This document shows, one piece after another, positions 1-10,409 of a DNA stretch of 64,000 bases. How positions within the stretch are numbered: position 1 is the stretch's first letter; each line of letters begins with the position of its first letter. Source of the DNA: Methylobacillus glycogenes JCM 2850 (lineage in GTDB: Bacteria; Pseudomonadota; Gammaproteobacteria; Burkholderiales; Methylophilaceae); the NCBI RefSeq assembly GCF_000617925.1, contig NZ_BAMT01000001.1, forward strand, positions 682,001 through 746,000. Direction: 5' to 3'. The position numbers were made by a program, and so were the translations under genes. The notes under the pieces were generated by a model that was not told the DNA's origin, did not search any database, and worked only from the letters and a program-made list of their open reading frames with translations.

Positions 1-209
1 GTGTGGGCTATAGGCAAACCCTGGACTATATGGCGGGTAAGATTAATGCGGAAGAATGGGGCGAGCAGGGGATTGCTGCTACCCGGCAATTGGCCAAGCG
101 CCAATTGACCTGGTTACGTGGCATGGAAGATACCCTGGTGCTGGATTGCCTGGCGCCGGATTTGCACGCCAGGGCGGGTGAGCAAGTGAGAACGTTTCTA
201 GCCGCTTAG
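1..209 (+). CDS. miaA: tRNA dimethylallyltransferase, C-terminal end (partial)
   Basis: Only the last 68 or so residues are present; the gene enters from the left edge, with the frame starting at base 3. MiaA transfers a dimethylallyl group to N6 of A37 in tRNAs reading UNN codons. The residues GYRQ, a [13 protein letters not shown] stretch and a short acidic tail are the typical MiaA C-terminus. The stop codon overlaps by 4 bases the end of the convergent gene dapC. Identification is from the conserved tail only, but that tail is distinctive. Confidence 0.9.
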   Translation, partial: VGYRQTLDYMAGKINAEEWGEQGIAATRQLAKRQLTWLRGMEDTLVLDCLAPDLHARAGEQVRTFLAA

Positions 210-1395
210 CGCGAGGCGGCCAATTGGCTGATACGCTCGGCGGCTTCCTGGCATTCAGCCAGCCCAGCCACCAGGGCGATGCGGATGAAACCCTGGCCAG
301 GGTTGATGCCGTGCGCATCGCGTGCCAGATAGCTGCCTGGTAATACTGTGACGTTGTAATCGCGGTAAAGCTGACGCGCAAACTCGGTATCGGATTGTCC
401 GGTGTGCGCCCACAGGTAGAAAGCCGCATCTGGCAATTCCACATCCAAGCCTTGTTGCAGCACTGGGGTAACACTCGAGAATTTTTCTGCATACAGACGG
501 CGGTTTTCAATCACATGCAGTTCATCCTGCCAGGCGGCGATGCTGGCAGACTGCACCACCGGGCTCATGGCGCAGCCATGGTAGGTGCGGTAGAGCAGGA
601 ATTTCTCCAGTAGCTTGGCATCGCCTGCAACAAAGCCCGAGCGCATGCCGGGCACATTGGAGCGCTTGGACAGCGAGCTGAACACCACCAAATTGCGATA
701 ATCACGCCCAAGTTGATGCGCAGCCTGCAAAGCACCTAAAGGTGGGCTGGCTTCATCAAAGTAGATTTCCGAATAGCATTCATCCGCGGCAATCACAAAA
801 CCATAGCGATCAGACAGCGCGAACAGTTCACGCCAGGCTTCAATCTCCATCACCTTGCCGGAAGGATTGCCCGGCGAGCAGACATACACCAGCTGGGTGC
901 GTTGCAGCACATTTTCAGGCACTTCAGAGAAGGCCATGGTGAAATCATTGCCAGGCACGGTATTGAGGAAATAGGGCTGGGCACCTGCAAGGAAAGCCGC
1001 GCTTCGTAAATCTGGTAGAAGGGGTTGGGGCTGATGACCACAGGCTGTTGTCGGCTGCGATCTATGATCGTCTGGGCAAAGGCAAACAAGGCCTCGCGGC
1101 TGCCGTTAACTGGCACGATTTCAGTTTCCGCATTGAGCGGCGGCAATTGATAGCGGCGACTGATCCAGGCGGAGATGGTTTCGCGCAGCTTGGCACTGCC
1201 CAGCGTGGTCGGGTAGCTCGCCAGACCGTCCAGATTGTTGGCCAGGGCATCGACAATCAGTGCTGGCGTGGCGTGCTTGGGCTCGCCTATGGACAGATTA
1301 ATGGCGCTATATTCCGGGTTGGGCTTGAGGTCAGCAAAGAGCTCGCGCAAGCGCTGGAATGGGTAAGGTTGTAACTGCTGTAGGTCTGGATTCAT
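206..1395 (-). pseudogene. dapC: succinyldiaminopimelate aminotransferase DapC, frame broken once
   Basis: PLP-dependent class I/II aminotransferase for N-succinyl-2-amino-6-ketopimelate in the lysine/meso-diaminopimelate pathway. The N-terminal part has LSIGEPKH and NGSREALFAFAQ. The C-terminal part has PGNPSGKVM, the AADECYSEIYFD strand and the PLP-lysine region SLSKRSNVPGMRSGF. The two parts lie in different frames; adding one base near 997-1002 (GCGCGG to GCGGCGG on the coding strand) restores EAAAFLAGAQPYFLNT. The joined protein is about 397 residues, normal for DapC. The start at 1395 gives MNPDLQQLQPYPFQRL, the usual DapC beginning. The break is probably a sequencing error, because this pathway is needed for peptidoglycan. 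DapC over another class I aminotransferase is a family-level inference. Confidence 0.85.
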
Positions 1396-1498
1396 AGGCT
1401 GGCATTATAAACCCAAGTCCAGGCCTTGGTTGAGGCGTTAGCGCGCAATCATGTTCAACAAGCAGCCTATGTGAGTACTCCAAATCTGAGTACCCCAG

Positions 1499-2593
1499 CT
1501 AATTGCCAAAACCACCTTTGGCGGTTTCATTGGCAAAGCGGATTTTCAGCGAAAGGTCATTGCGTGAATCAGCGCTGGCCAGGGCATTGTCCTCATTGAT
1601 ATCGCCACGGCTAAACAGCTCATAGAGCGACTGATCAAAAGTATGCATGCCGATATCCTGATTATTCGCCATGATTTCCTTGATTTCCTCTAGCTTGGAT
1701 TTGAGGATTAGCTCGGAAATATAAGGCGTATTGATCAAAATCTCCGTAGCCACCACCCGTTTAGTCTTGATGCCAGGAATCAGGCGTTGCGAAATTATGG
1801 CGGCAAGGTTCAGGGAGAGGCTGAGCTGTATTGACTGTTTGCCATCTGGCGGGAAGAACGACAGGATGCGCTCCAGTGCCTGATTGGCATTGTTGGCGTG
1901 CAGAGTGGCCAGGCAAAGATGTCCAGTTTCGGAATAGGCCACCGCATGTTTCATGGTTTCCATATCGCGGATTTCGCCAATCAGAATCACATCAGGTGCC
2001 TGGCGCATGGCGTGTTTGAGGCCATTCTCAAAACTCAGGGTATCGATGCCGATTTCACGCTGATCGACGATGGATTTTTTGTGATCGTGAATAAATTCAA
2101 TCGGGTCTTCGAGTGTGAGGATATGGCCATCGCGCGTGGTATTGCGATGATCTATCATCGAAGCCAGCGTAGTGGATTTACCAGAGCCGGTAGCACCCAC
2201 CACCAATATCAGGCCGCGCTGACGGCCTATCAGCTCGTTGAGCACCGGGGGCAGGCGCAGGGTTTCCAGGCTGGGGATCAAGTGTTTGATGTAGCGCACC
2301 ACCATGGCAACTTCACCACGCTGGCGGAAGACGTTGATGCGGAAGCGGCCCACGCCATGCAGGCTGAGGGCAAAGTTCATCTCCAGGGTTTGCTCGAATT
2401 CACGTTGCTGCGCCTCTGACATCACGGCGTAGGCAATTTCCTTGACCATCCCAGGCGACATAAGCTGGTTGTTGATGGGCACGGTCTTGCCTTCAATGTC
2501 GATATGGATGGCGGCACCAGTGCTGAAAAACAGATCGGAGCCGTTTTTCTCCACCATGAACTTGAGGATAGGGGTGATATCGATTGCTGCCAT
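1499..2593 (-). CDS. pilU: type IV pilus retraction ATPase PilU
   Basis: Cytoplasmic hexameric ATPase that helps PilT retract type IV pili in twitching motility. From the chosen start the protein begins MAAIDITPILKFMVEKNGSDLFF, with Walker A GATGSGKST at about residues 133-141, an Asp box (LTLEDPIEFIH), Walker B (DVILIGEIRD) and a His box (TGHLCLATLHANNA). The C-terminal SRNDLSLKIRF and the length near 364 residues fit PilU better than PilT. A longer reading from 2653 exists, but the start at 2593 has an AGGGAA ribosome site 5 bases upstream and matches the family. No pilT is seen next to it inside the window. Confidence 0.9.
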   Translation of the reverse strand: MAAIDITPILKFMVEKNGSDLFFSTGAAIHIDIEGKTVPINNQLMSPGMVKEIAYAVMSEAQQREFEQTLEMNFALSLHGVGRFRINVFRQRGEVAMVVRYIKHLIPSLETLRLPPVLNELIGRQRGLILVVGATGSGKSTTLASMIDHRNTTRDGHILTLEDPIEFIHDHKKSIVDQREIGIDTLSFENGLKHAMRQAPDVILIGEIRDMETMKHAVAYSETGHLCLATLHANNANQALERILSFFPPDGKQSIQLSLSLNLAAIISQRLIPGIKTKRVVATEILINTPYISELILKSKLEEIKEIMANNQDIGMHTFDQSLYELFSRGDINEDNALASADSRNDLSLKIRFANETAKGGFGN

Positions 2594-2906
2594 GGGCTTC
2601 CCTGGTTTTTTATTTATCTTGATGACTTGCCTTGTTTTAAGCGACTTTAACACAAGGTCATGGCTTCATGCTGGTGCAGGCTGGAGCACACATACGGCGC
2701 CATGCACCAAGATCATGCAGCGCCTGAAATCATCATGACTTGTCTTGGCTATAAAGCGGCGTGCAGGGCCAGTAAACAATAGCCATCAGCCGGATATTCA
2801 GGTTTAAACCCAGTGCCTGCACAGACATTCTCAATAACACATCACCATGGCATAAGGATTGCATAAGTTCCCGTGCAAATCCGCACTGTTTCGTAAAGTT
2901 CACGCC

Positions 2907-5363
2907 ATGCAGCTCTATATCAAAACCCTTACCCAAGCTCTGCAATCCACAGCAGGGGAAGATGGGGGCCAGGAAACGCAAACCAGTGTGCTGGCTTATG
3001 CCTGCCGTGACAAGGAAGATTTATTACATACCCTGGCCCGGATTTCCGCGGATATTCCAGCCACTGTGCTGGATGAAGCCTATGTCTGGTATGGCCCCGA
3101 GGACTGCCAGGATATTGTCAGTTGGATGGCAGACATTATGCCGTTCAACACCTTTTATGCGCGCACGCGGCATCCTTGGTTGCTCGATGATCTGAGCCAG
3201 CACGTGCAGATGCATTTTCAGCCGATTGTGGATTTCACCCAGAATGGCAAGATTTTCGGCTACGAGGCTTTATGCCGCCTACGTGACCCCGAGGGTAATC
3301 TGCTGAATGGTGAGCAGGCATTCCGCCTGGCCAGGCAGGTCAAGCGTGAAACCGATTTGGATATGGCCTGCCAACATCTGGCCTTGGCAGGCAAGGCCGC
3401 CTCTATCGCTGAGGGCACGCCTTTGTTTATTAATGTGCTGCCGCAGACCATCATGCGTAACGACTGGCTGGAAATCATGCTGGAGGCGCTGGATAGGCAT
3501 GGCATAGAGCGCCGCGATGTGGTGGTGGAAATTGTTGAGAGTGAGCATGTTTCGCCCGAGCTATTGGCCAGGCATTGTGATGCTATTCGTATGCAAGGCC
3601 TGCGCATTGCGCTGGATGACATGGGCTCGGGCTTCAATGGACTCAGCACTTTGGCTGTGGTCAAGGCCGACTTTATCAAGATAGATCGCACCATTGTGCA
3701 TGAGGCGCAAGGTAGCCGCGTGCGTACGGTACTGCTGGAAGCCATTATTTCCATGGCGCAGCGCCTGGGCTGTACTATCGTCGCCGAGGGTCTAGAGCGC
3801 GTAGAAGACATCACTTACTGTCAGGATCTGGGCCTGGTCTATGCGCAAGGCTATTACTTCGCGCGGCCAGAGCTGAACCCCACGGCCTCGGTGACCGCAT
3901 TGCCAGTACGGGATGAGTCGCATAGATCGCCTATCCCGGACGAGTTCCGCATTACCGAGTTTGTCAGCCGTGGCATCACCATAGAAGTAAATACGCCTAT
4001 CGATGTAGCGAGAAAAATCTTTATTGATAATCCCGATGTGGCGTGTGCGGTGGTGCTGGATAACCTGCGGCCTATAGGCTTGTTGAAACGCGGCAAGGTG
4101 TTTACGCATAAAAACGATGCGCTGGGCAATTACTGCGATCCGCTACCGCGCATGATTACTTCACGCATGCCTTCTGCCACCCTGGCGCGCGGCCTGTACC
4201 TGGAGCGTGGCGAGATAGAACCTTGGATCATGGTCAGTGATGATGGGGTGTATGTAGGCATCATTCATCCGCTGGAAATCATGTCGCAGATCATCAATCG
4301 CAAGACCAGCTCGGGCAATCTGCATCCCCTGAGTCACCTCACCACCGGGCCAACGCTGCGGCAATCGTTGGATATCAGCTTGCGCAATAATCCCACCACG
4401 CAATTGGTCTATATCGATCTTGATCACTTCAAGGCCTATAACGACCGCTACGGCTTTATCCGTGGCGATGCCATGATACGGCTGCTGTCCGAGATTGTGC
4501 GTCAGGAGTTCCATAACCGTACTGGCACTTTGGTTGGGCATATAGGCGGCGATGATTTTGTGCTTATTCTTGATCATGAAGACAGCCATCTAATCAATAT
4601 ATTGCTCAATGTCATCAGTCACTTCCAAGCGCTGGCGGTGCATCTTTACGACAGCAGCGATCTGGAGCGCGGCTTCTTTACCACCGAAGATGGCAAGGAT
4701 CATCCGGTAGCCAGTGTCTCGATTGCCATCGTCAATGGCAGTCAGGGGGTCAACTCCAATAGTGTGGCGGCGGCCGAGCGGGCAGCCTCACTGAAGAAGA
4801 TAGGCAAATCCAATATAGGCAGCATTATTGTCGTGGAGTCCAATCCGCCACGCCTGGTGTTACCGCGCAGTGCAGAATTCAGCGATTGGCAATCACGCGC
4901 GCTCAATGCGCTTAAGGTGTTGCAGCAATTGCCGCGCCATCATGATGCGCACTGTATGGATGGTTGCTTTGCTGATTACCCCTTCTTTGAAGTGGTGTTT
5001 GAACTGAATGCTGATGGCACCCAGCGCCATGCCAACTGGATCAACCCGAATATGTACGGCAAGATCAAGGCAGGCGGGGCAGGGGTGGATAGAAGTTTGC
5101 AGACTTATTACGCCGCCGTACGGGACTCACGCAATGCCTATATCTCCAGCATTTATCTCTCTACTGCCTCAGAAGATTTTTGCCTGACGGTCTCAGTGCC
5201 TGTGCTGGCGGAAGATGGCAGCCTGGAAAGTGTGCTGGTGGCGGATATCAATATCGCGGCCATGGCCATGCTCAGCAGTCTGCCGAACGAAGCCAGTTCT
5301 GAATCCAACAGTGCTGAATCCAACCCTGAGTCTAGTTCGGTGCCTGCGCCTGCCACAGCTTGA
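2907..5363 (+). CDS. c-di-GMP phosphodiesterase/cyclase-like protein, EAL-CBS-GGDEF-PDC order
   Basis: Predicted enzyme of c-di-GMP turnover, about 818 residues. The EAL domain comes first: EAL at about residue 120, then FINVLP, EIVESE, LDDMGSGF, FIKID and VAEGLE, so all usual catalytic positions are present. A CBS-pair-like region follows (VSRGITIEVNTP, ACAVVLDN). Next comes a GGDEF domain with the metal segment DLDHFKAYND and the variant signature GGDDF at about 547-551; no RxxD inhibitory site is visible in front of it. The last 150 or so residues resemble a PDC/Cache sensor, without clear membrane segments. Phosphodiesterase activity is likely and cyclase activity uncertain. A TTG at 2859 would add 16 residues but has no properly spaced ribosome site. 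The 3' end overlaps the convergent neighbour by 32 bases. Confidence 0.85.
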   Translation: MQLYIKTLTQALQSTAGEDGGQETQTSVLAYACRDKEDLLHTLARISADIPATVLDEAYVWYGPEDCQDIVSWMADIMPFNTFYARTRHPWLLDDLSQHVQMHFQPIVDFTQNGKIFGYEALCRLRDPEGNLLNGEQAFRLARQVKRETDLDMACQHLALAGKAASIAEGTPLFINVLPQTIMRNDWLEIMLEALDRHGIERRDVVVEIVESEHVSPELLARHCDAIRMQGLRIALDDMGSGFNGLSTLAVVKADFIKIDRTIVHEAQGSRVRTVLLEAIISMAQRLGCTIVAEGLERVEDITYCQDLGLVYAQGYYFARPELNPTASVTALPVRDESHRSPIPDEFRITEFVSRGITIEVNTPIDVARKIFIDNPDVACAVVLDNLRPIGLLKRGKVFTHKNDALGNYCDPLPRMITSRMPSATLARGLYLERGEIEPWIMVSDDGVYVGIIHPLEIMSQIINRKTSSGNLHPLSHLTTGPTLRQSLDISLRNNPTTQLVYIDLDHFKAYNDRYGFIRGDAMIRLLSEIVRQEFHNRTGTLVGHIGGDDFVLILDHEDSHLINILLNVISHFQALAVHLYDSSDLERGFFTTEDGKDHPVASVSIAIVNGSQGVNSNSVAAAERAASLKKIGKSNIGSIIVVESNPPRLVLPRSAEFSDWQSRALNALKVLQQLPRHHDAHCMDGCFADYPFFEVVFELNADGTQRHANWINPNMYGKIKAGGAGVDRSLQTYYAAVRDSRNAYISSIYLSTASEDFCLTVSVPVLAEDGSLESVLVADINIAAMAMLSSLPNEASSESNSAESNPESSSVPAPATA

Positions 5364-7411
5364 GATAAAGTGTTTCAAGCTCACGCGTGAACGCCGGGGT
5401 ATCAAACAGAGCCCCCTGGCGTTGCGCCAGGCGCGCACGATATTGCTGCAAGCGTTCATGATCCTGTGCTAATTCCAGCGCCAGGGTTTCATACGCTTGT
5501 GGCGAATCTGTCACCAGCTCGGGTAAGCCAGCGGCTTGTAACAGGCTAGCTGCGACGCGGCTGGCAAAGGTATCACCCGCGCAGGTAATCAGCGGCACGC
5601 CCATCCATAAGGCATCGCTGGCGGTGGTGTGTGCATTGTAGGGGCGGGTATCCAGCACCAGATCGGCATGGGCATGGCGCGCCAGATGCTGATCCAGCGG
5701 CAGCCTGGGTGCAAACACCAATCTGTCGGCATCCACACCCTGATCCTGCGCGGCCTGGCGTAAATTGGCCGTGGCCAGGCTATTGCATTCCAGCAGCCAT
5801 AACACGCTATCTGGTGTAGCCAGTAATAAGCGCATCCAGCAGGCAAACACCTCGGGGGTGATCTTGAAGCTCTGGTTAAAGCAGCAGAACACCAGCCTTG
5901 TTCAGGCAGTCCGTGCGCGCTGCGGGCCGTGCTGGCCGCCAGCGTGCGGGCATTGTTATTAGGCTGATAGGCCTGGGGTAGCAGCGCCAGCGTTTCGCTG
6001 TAATGCGCGCGCTGCTCAAGAGGCGTGATCACCGCGTCTGAAATCAGATAGTCAACAAAAGGGGCGCCCATGCTGCCGGGGAAGCCCAGCCATGAGGCTT
6101 GGATAGCGCTGGCCGCAGCGCGAGTATGCCGCTGCGGCTGGCCTGGGTGTAGCCAGTCAGGTCTAGCAGAATATCCACACCATCCTCGTGTATGCGCTGG
6201 GCCGCCTGCGCTAGCGACAGGCTGCGGATATCGACAAACTGATCAACGGCGGCTTCCAGGCGCTTTCTTGCCACGGTTTCATCGTCGTGTGCATAGGAAT
6301 AGGCGCTGATGCGGAAAACTTGCCTGTCATGCAGTTCCAGCATTTCGGTGATCAAGGAGGCCAAAGGGTGCAGGCGGAAATCCCCAGACAGATAGCCTAT
6401 ATGCAGCTGGGCTTTTTTTGGCCTTGCCGTGTTGCGCGCATTGAGTGGAGGCTGTTGCAACAAGGTTTGGTAACGGTTTCGCGTCCATTGCTGTGCGCAG
6501 CGCAATTGCTCGGCGGCGGTGGTGCCTGGCATTGCAAGAAAGGCAAAAGGCGAAACCTGCGCATGCTCTATTTCGGCAACCCATTGCCGTATCTGCTTAA
6601 CGTCATCATCCAGGAAACGCCAGTCACAAATATGCTGGCGCTGGTGCGCCAGGTGCACTCTGGCGTGATAAAGCTTGGGGTTGAGCTTGAGGGCTTGCTC
6701 ATAGCAAGCGATGGCCTCAGGCAAAAAATGCAGCTCGCGCAAGACATTGCCCAGATTGTTGTGGGTGTCGGCGTCGTTGGGGGCTAGCACCAGCGACTGG
6801 CGGTAACAGGCGGCTGCTTCTGCCGCCATGCCCAGTTCACGCAAGGCATTGCCCAGGTTGTAGTGCAGCGCGGCATCATGCGGCTGCAGGGAGATAGCTT
6901 CACGACAAAAATCGGCCGCCAGCGCAGCTTGGCCTTCGCGCTGCGCCTGATTGCCCAGCGCTTGCAATACCTGTAGCAGGCCTTGGCGTATTTCGGCTTC
7001 ATGCGGGGCTAGTTGCAGTGCCTGGCGATAGCAGCGTGCGGCAGCCTGCAGATCTGCAGTGACATGGTAGGAAGATGCGATGTTGAGCCAGAGATCAGCA
7101 TCCTGCGGGTTTAATTGCAGGGCGCGCTCAAACTGCTGTATTGCTGCTGGTAACTGCCCGGCAGCGCGTAGCGCCAGCCCCAGATTGTTATGTTGATCTG
7201 GCTGCTGCGGCAGCAGGCGTATGGCCTGCTCTATGAGGCTGATGGCTTCATCATGGCGGCCAGCCTGGTGACAGAGCACGCCCAGATAGTGCAGCCCATG
7301 CACATGTTGTGGCGCGATGGCGAGTAACTGACGGTAAAAGCGTTCCGCCTCTTTAAGTGCACCCTGGCGGTGATGGGTCAATGCTGCTTGAAAGTATTGA
7401 TCAGGAGTCAT
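5332..7411 (-). pseudogene. TPR protein with O-GlcNAc transferase-like domain (GT41), frame broken twice
   Basis: The N-terminal half is a series of tetratricopeptide repeats (e.g. PDQHNNLGLALRAAGQLPAAI). The C-terminal half has GT41/SPINDLY-like motifs: IGYLSGDFRLHPLA, DILLDLTGYT, LGFPGSMGAPFVDYLISD, FCCFNQSFKITPEVF, LDTRPYNAHTTASDALWMGVP. The family transfers a sugar from a UDP-sugar to Ser/Thr of proteins; the bacterial target here is unknown. Two single-base losses break the frame, near 6106 (a C in GCGCTATCC of the coding strand) and near 5894 (a G in GGCTGGTG). Restoring both gives one protein of about 690 residues. The start codon overlaps the mnmC stop as ATGA, so the two are probably co-transcribed. 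Confidence 0.82.
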
Positions 7412-9453
7412 AAGCCACCATTAGCTAAATTCATATCACCATATTCATGACAGGCCAGGCCTTGCACCATGCGTTTCAGGCCCAGCTTGCGTAATACAAA
7501 ACGATTAGGGTCCAGCGCTGCCAGTAAAATGGCATCTACTGGCGATGGTTCCGCACAGATGGCCGAAGCTAGTATTTCTGCCGCCAAAGGCGCAGTAGTC
7601 AAGCCCTTGGAGCCATGCCCGGTGTTGACATACAAGCCTGTCTGCCAAGGCAGGCTGCTGGCTGGATCTGCATTGTAACGCGGCGGCTTGGCCTCTAGCT
7701 GGGCGTGATCAATCAACTGACCGACCAGAGGCAGATAATCCGGCTGGTGCAGCGTACCGCTGCCCGGCCAGTAATCACTTGATCCTGCAATTGTTGATGC
7801 AAGGCCGGGGCCATGCGTGCCAGCATGGCAAGGTTGCTGGCATCGTCCAGTGGGCGGTACTCGCTGCTGTTATCTTCTGGGCTAAAGGTCGCGCCCAGGC
7901 AGTATTCACCAGAGATTGCCGGGCTGATATAGCCATCCGTGCAGAGTAGGGTGCGCAGCGCTGCAGCCGATTCTGGCGCTTGCAAACGTGTGATCTGCCC
8001 ACGCACAGGCTCCAGCGGTAGCTGCGCGTTGGGTGCTAATCGCATGGCGTCATTGGCATTGGCAAGAATCACCACAGGCGCTTCCGCCAGCAGTCCTTGT
8101 TCGCCCCAGGCTTGCCAGACTGCAGTTGGGGAATCAGCGGCGCGCTGTAGACGTATCACCTTGCTATCTAGCTTGAGCTGGATGTTCTCGCTTGCGCACA
8201 GGGCCTGGCAATAGGCTTGCGGCCTGACCCAGCCCGCTTCGGGAAAATATAGCGCAGGGAAATCCATGGGCAGCCCGGCAATGGCGCTGGATTGTTGTTG
8301 ATCTACCCAATGCAGCAGCTCATGAGGCAAATTTCGCTGCAAGATGGCCTGGCAGCGTTGCCATTCTTGTTCATCATAAGCCAGCTGCAACATGCCGCAG
8401 CGCGCGTGATGTTCTGGGCTCAGCCCTAGACTGGCCAGCAATCTGAGGCTATGCAGGTAAGCCAGCAAGGAAAGCCGCCCCAGAGGTACATCCTGGCGCG
8501 CCAGTTTTGGGTAGAGCACGCCTAGCGGATTGCCTGAAGCCTGTGTGGCGAGCTGGGGCTGTTGTTCTATCAGTGTCACCTGCCAGCCACGTTGTGCCAG
8601 CGCAGCGCTGCTGGCAGCTCCAGCAATGCCGCCGCCTACGACGATGGCGCGCTTGTCTGTGACAGGCTTGGTCTTAGTTTCGGTAAAGGTGATGTTAGGT
8701 GAAGTTTGCGGCACAGTCGCAGGCACATAGTAGCCACACAGCATTTCACGCTTACGGCCGTGCCCGGCGACTTTGTTGACCTTGAAGCCTGCTGCGGCCA
8801 GGCCTCGCTTGACCACTCCAGCGCTGGTAAACGTTGCAAAGGTGGTGTGGTTATACAGATTATTGTGATGTGAGAGGCGTGCCATGGCCGCAAACAAGGC
8901 GGGTTGCCACATTTCCGGATTACGCGAGGGCGCAAAGCCATCGAGAAACCACGCATCAACCTTGCCGCGCAATTGCTGCAGGCTTTCCACGGCATCCCCT
9001 ATGATCAAGGTCAAATTAATGCGGCATTGATCAAAGCTCAGGCGATGCCAGCCTGGGCAAATCTGCTGGTAGTGTGCCAGCAGTGCCTGGCTTTGCTGCG
9101 TCAACTCCGGCCATAGCGCCAATGCCTGGCTGAGATCAGCATGCGAGAGTGGATATTTCTCCACACTGACAAAATGCAGCCTGGCATTGCTGGGCGCATG
9201 CTGCTGCCATAACTGCCAGGCACATAGAAAATTAAGCCGGTGCCAAAGCAGTCTCAGCAATGGTGAAGTGCTCTTGATTCAGGTTGCGCCAGCGTTCAGT
9301 CAGTTGATTGTGTTGTAAAAATACATGCTGAGTTTCAGCCAGCCCATCCTCGCGCGAGAAATAGACATCACCGAACTCTGTGGAGTAGGGGAGTCCGTCC
9401 TGCCAGGCCAGGCCGCCAATTGACTCAGAGCCGCTGTTTAATTGATTAGCCAT
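7408..9453 (-). pseudogene. mnmC: tRNA 5-methylaminomethyl-2-thiouridine biosynthesis bifunctional protein MnmC, frame broken
   Basis: Bifunctional enzyme for the last steps of mnm5s2U34 synthesis in tRNA: an N-terminal SAM methyltransferase and a C-terminal FAD-dependent oxidoreductase. Visible are [17 protein letters not shown] at the start, AWFLDGFAPSRNPEMW in the methyltransferase, and the FAD Rossmann motif VVGGGIAGAASSAALAQRGWQV. The C-terminus ends with the NTGHGSKGLTTAPLAAE motif. Three missing bases break the frame: two at about 9232 and 9249, where restoring them gives ETGFGTGLNFLCAW, the SAM-binding loop, and one near 7741, restoring SPDYLPLVGQ. The joined length of about 680 residues is normal. 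Sequencing error is the likely cause. Confidence 0.9.
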
Positions 9454-9484
9454 GTATTTTTTTCGCCAAGCTGGCGATATAATC

Positions 9485-9508
9485 CGTTATATTCTTAAAA
9501 AGATAATG
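9485..9508. promoter_or_regulatory. possible ModE-type operator upstream of modA
   Basis: An imperfect inverted repeat starts CGTTATATT and ends GATAATG, in the mnmC-modA divergent space about 120 bases before modA. The left half equals the left half of the known E. coli modA operator as I remember it, while the right half is one base off. A perfect 12-base palindrome, ATAAGCGCTTAT, lies 11 bases further on (9520-9531). Whether a ModE protein exists in this genome cannot be seen here. Confidence 0.3.
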
Positions 9509-9629
9509 CCGCATTTGTTATAAGCGCTTATGCATAGTCTGGCGTTAATCCCAAGGGCTAGATATCCCTGATCAGATCAATCATGAGTCTTCACCACCTA
9601 GTTATTTGCCATCCTTAGAAAGCATACTG

Positions 9630-10403
9630 ATGAAAACCCTAGCCAAACGCTTGCTGCTGCCTGCGCTGCTGCTCCTGAGTTCCAGCCTGGCTCATGCCGC
9701 CCCTGTCAATGTGGCGGCTGCCGCTGATCTTAAATTTGTGCTTGAAGAGCTATCCAAGGCCTTCGAGCAACAAGGCGGTGAAAAACTCGCCGTGACTTAT
9801 GGCTCTTCCGGTGCCATCACCACACAAATCAGCAATGGCGCACCTTTCCAGCTATTCCTCTCAGCCGATGAAGACTATGTGCTCAAGCTGCAAACTGCCG
9901 GGCTGACGCGCGACGAGGGCGTATTGTACGCTACCGGGCACTTGGTGATTGTCACGCCCAAGAATGCCGCTTTGCCTGTTGATAGCGAACTCAAGGGCCT
10001 GGCAGCAGCCCTCAAGGCTGGCAAGGTTCAACGCTTTGCGATTGCCAACCCTGAACATGCACCTTATGGCCGCCGTGCCGTGGAAGTGTTGAAACACGCT
10101 GGCTTGTGGGAGCAGATTCAGCCCAAACTGGTGCTGGGCGAAAATGTATCGCAAGCGGCACAGTTTGCCACGACCGGGGTTACCGATGGCGGCATTGTCG
10201 CCTTATCTCTGGTGAAATCGCCGCAACTAGTTAACAGCGTCAATTACGCTGAAATCCCGGAAAACTGGCATAGCCCACAGCGTCAACGCATGGTGTTGCT
10301 GAAGAATGCAAGTGAGGGAGCCAAAGCATTTTATGATTATCTGCAACAACCTGCGGCACGTGAGATTTTCCGCCGTTACGGCTTTGTATTGCCCAGCGAG
10401 TAA
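9630..10403 (+). CDS. modA: molybdate ABC transporter, periplasmic binding protein ModA
   Basis: Captures molybdate (or tungstate) in the periplasm and hands it to ModBC. A signal peptide is clear (KTLAKRLLLPALLLLSSSLAHA). The mature part carries the family pattern AAADLKFVLEELSKAFE, TYGSSGAITTQISNGAPFQLFLSAD, and EHAPYGRRAVEVL. About 257 residues, normal for ModA. The ATG at 9630 was preferred to a TTG at 9606 because it starts directly at the signal peptide. modB follows after 6 bases. The Mo-dependent enzyme MsrP, encoded at 29.3 kb, is one reason the cell needs this uptake. Confidence 0.92.
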   Translation: MKTLAKRLLLPALLLLSSSLAHAAPVNVAAAADLKFVLEELSKAFEQQGGEKLAVTYGSSGAITTQISNGAPFQLFLSADEDYVLKLQTAGLTRDEGVLYATGHLVIVTPKNAALPVDSELKGLAAALKAGKVQRFAIANPEHAPYGRRAVEVLKHAGLWEQIQPKLVLGENVSQAAQFATTGVTDGGIVALSLVKSPQLVNSVNYAEIPENWHSPQRQRMVLLKNASEGAKAFYDYLQQPAAREIFRRYGFVLPSE

Positions 10404-10409
10404 AGCCTG

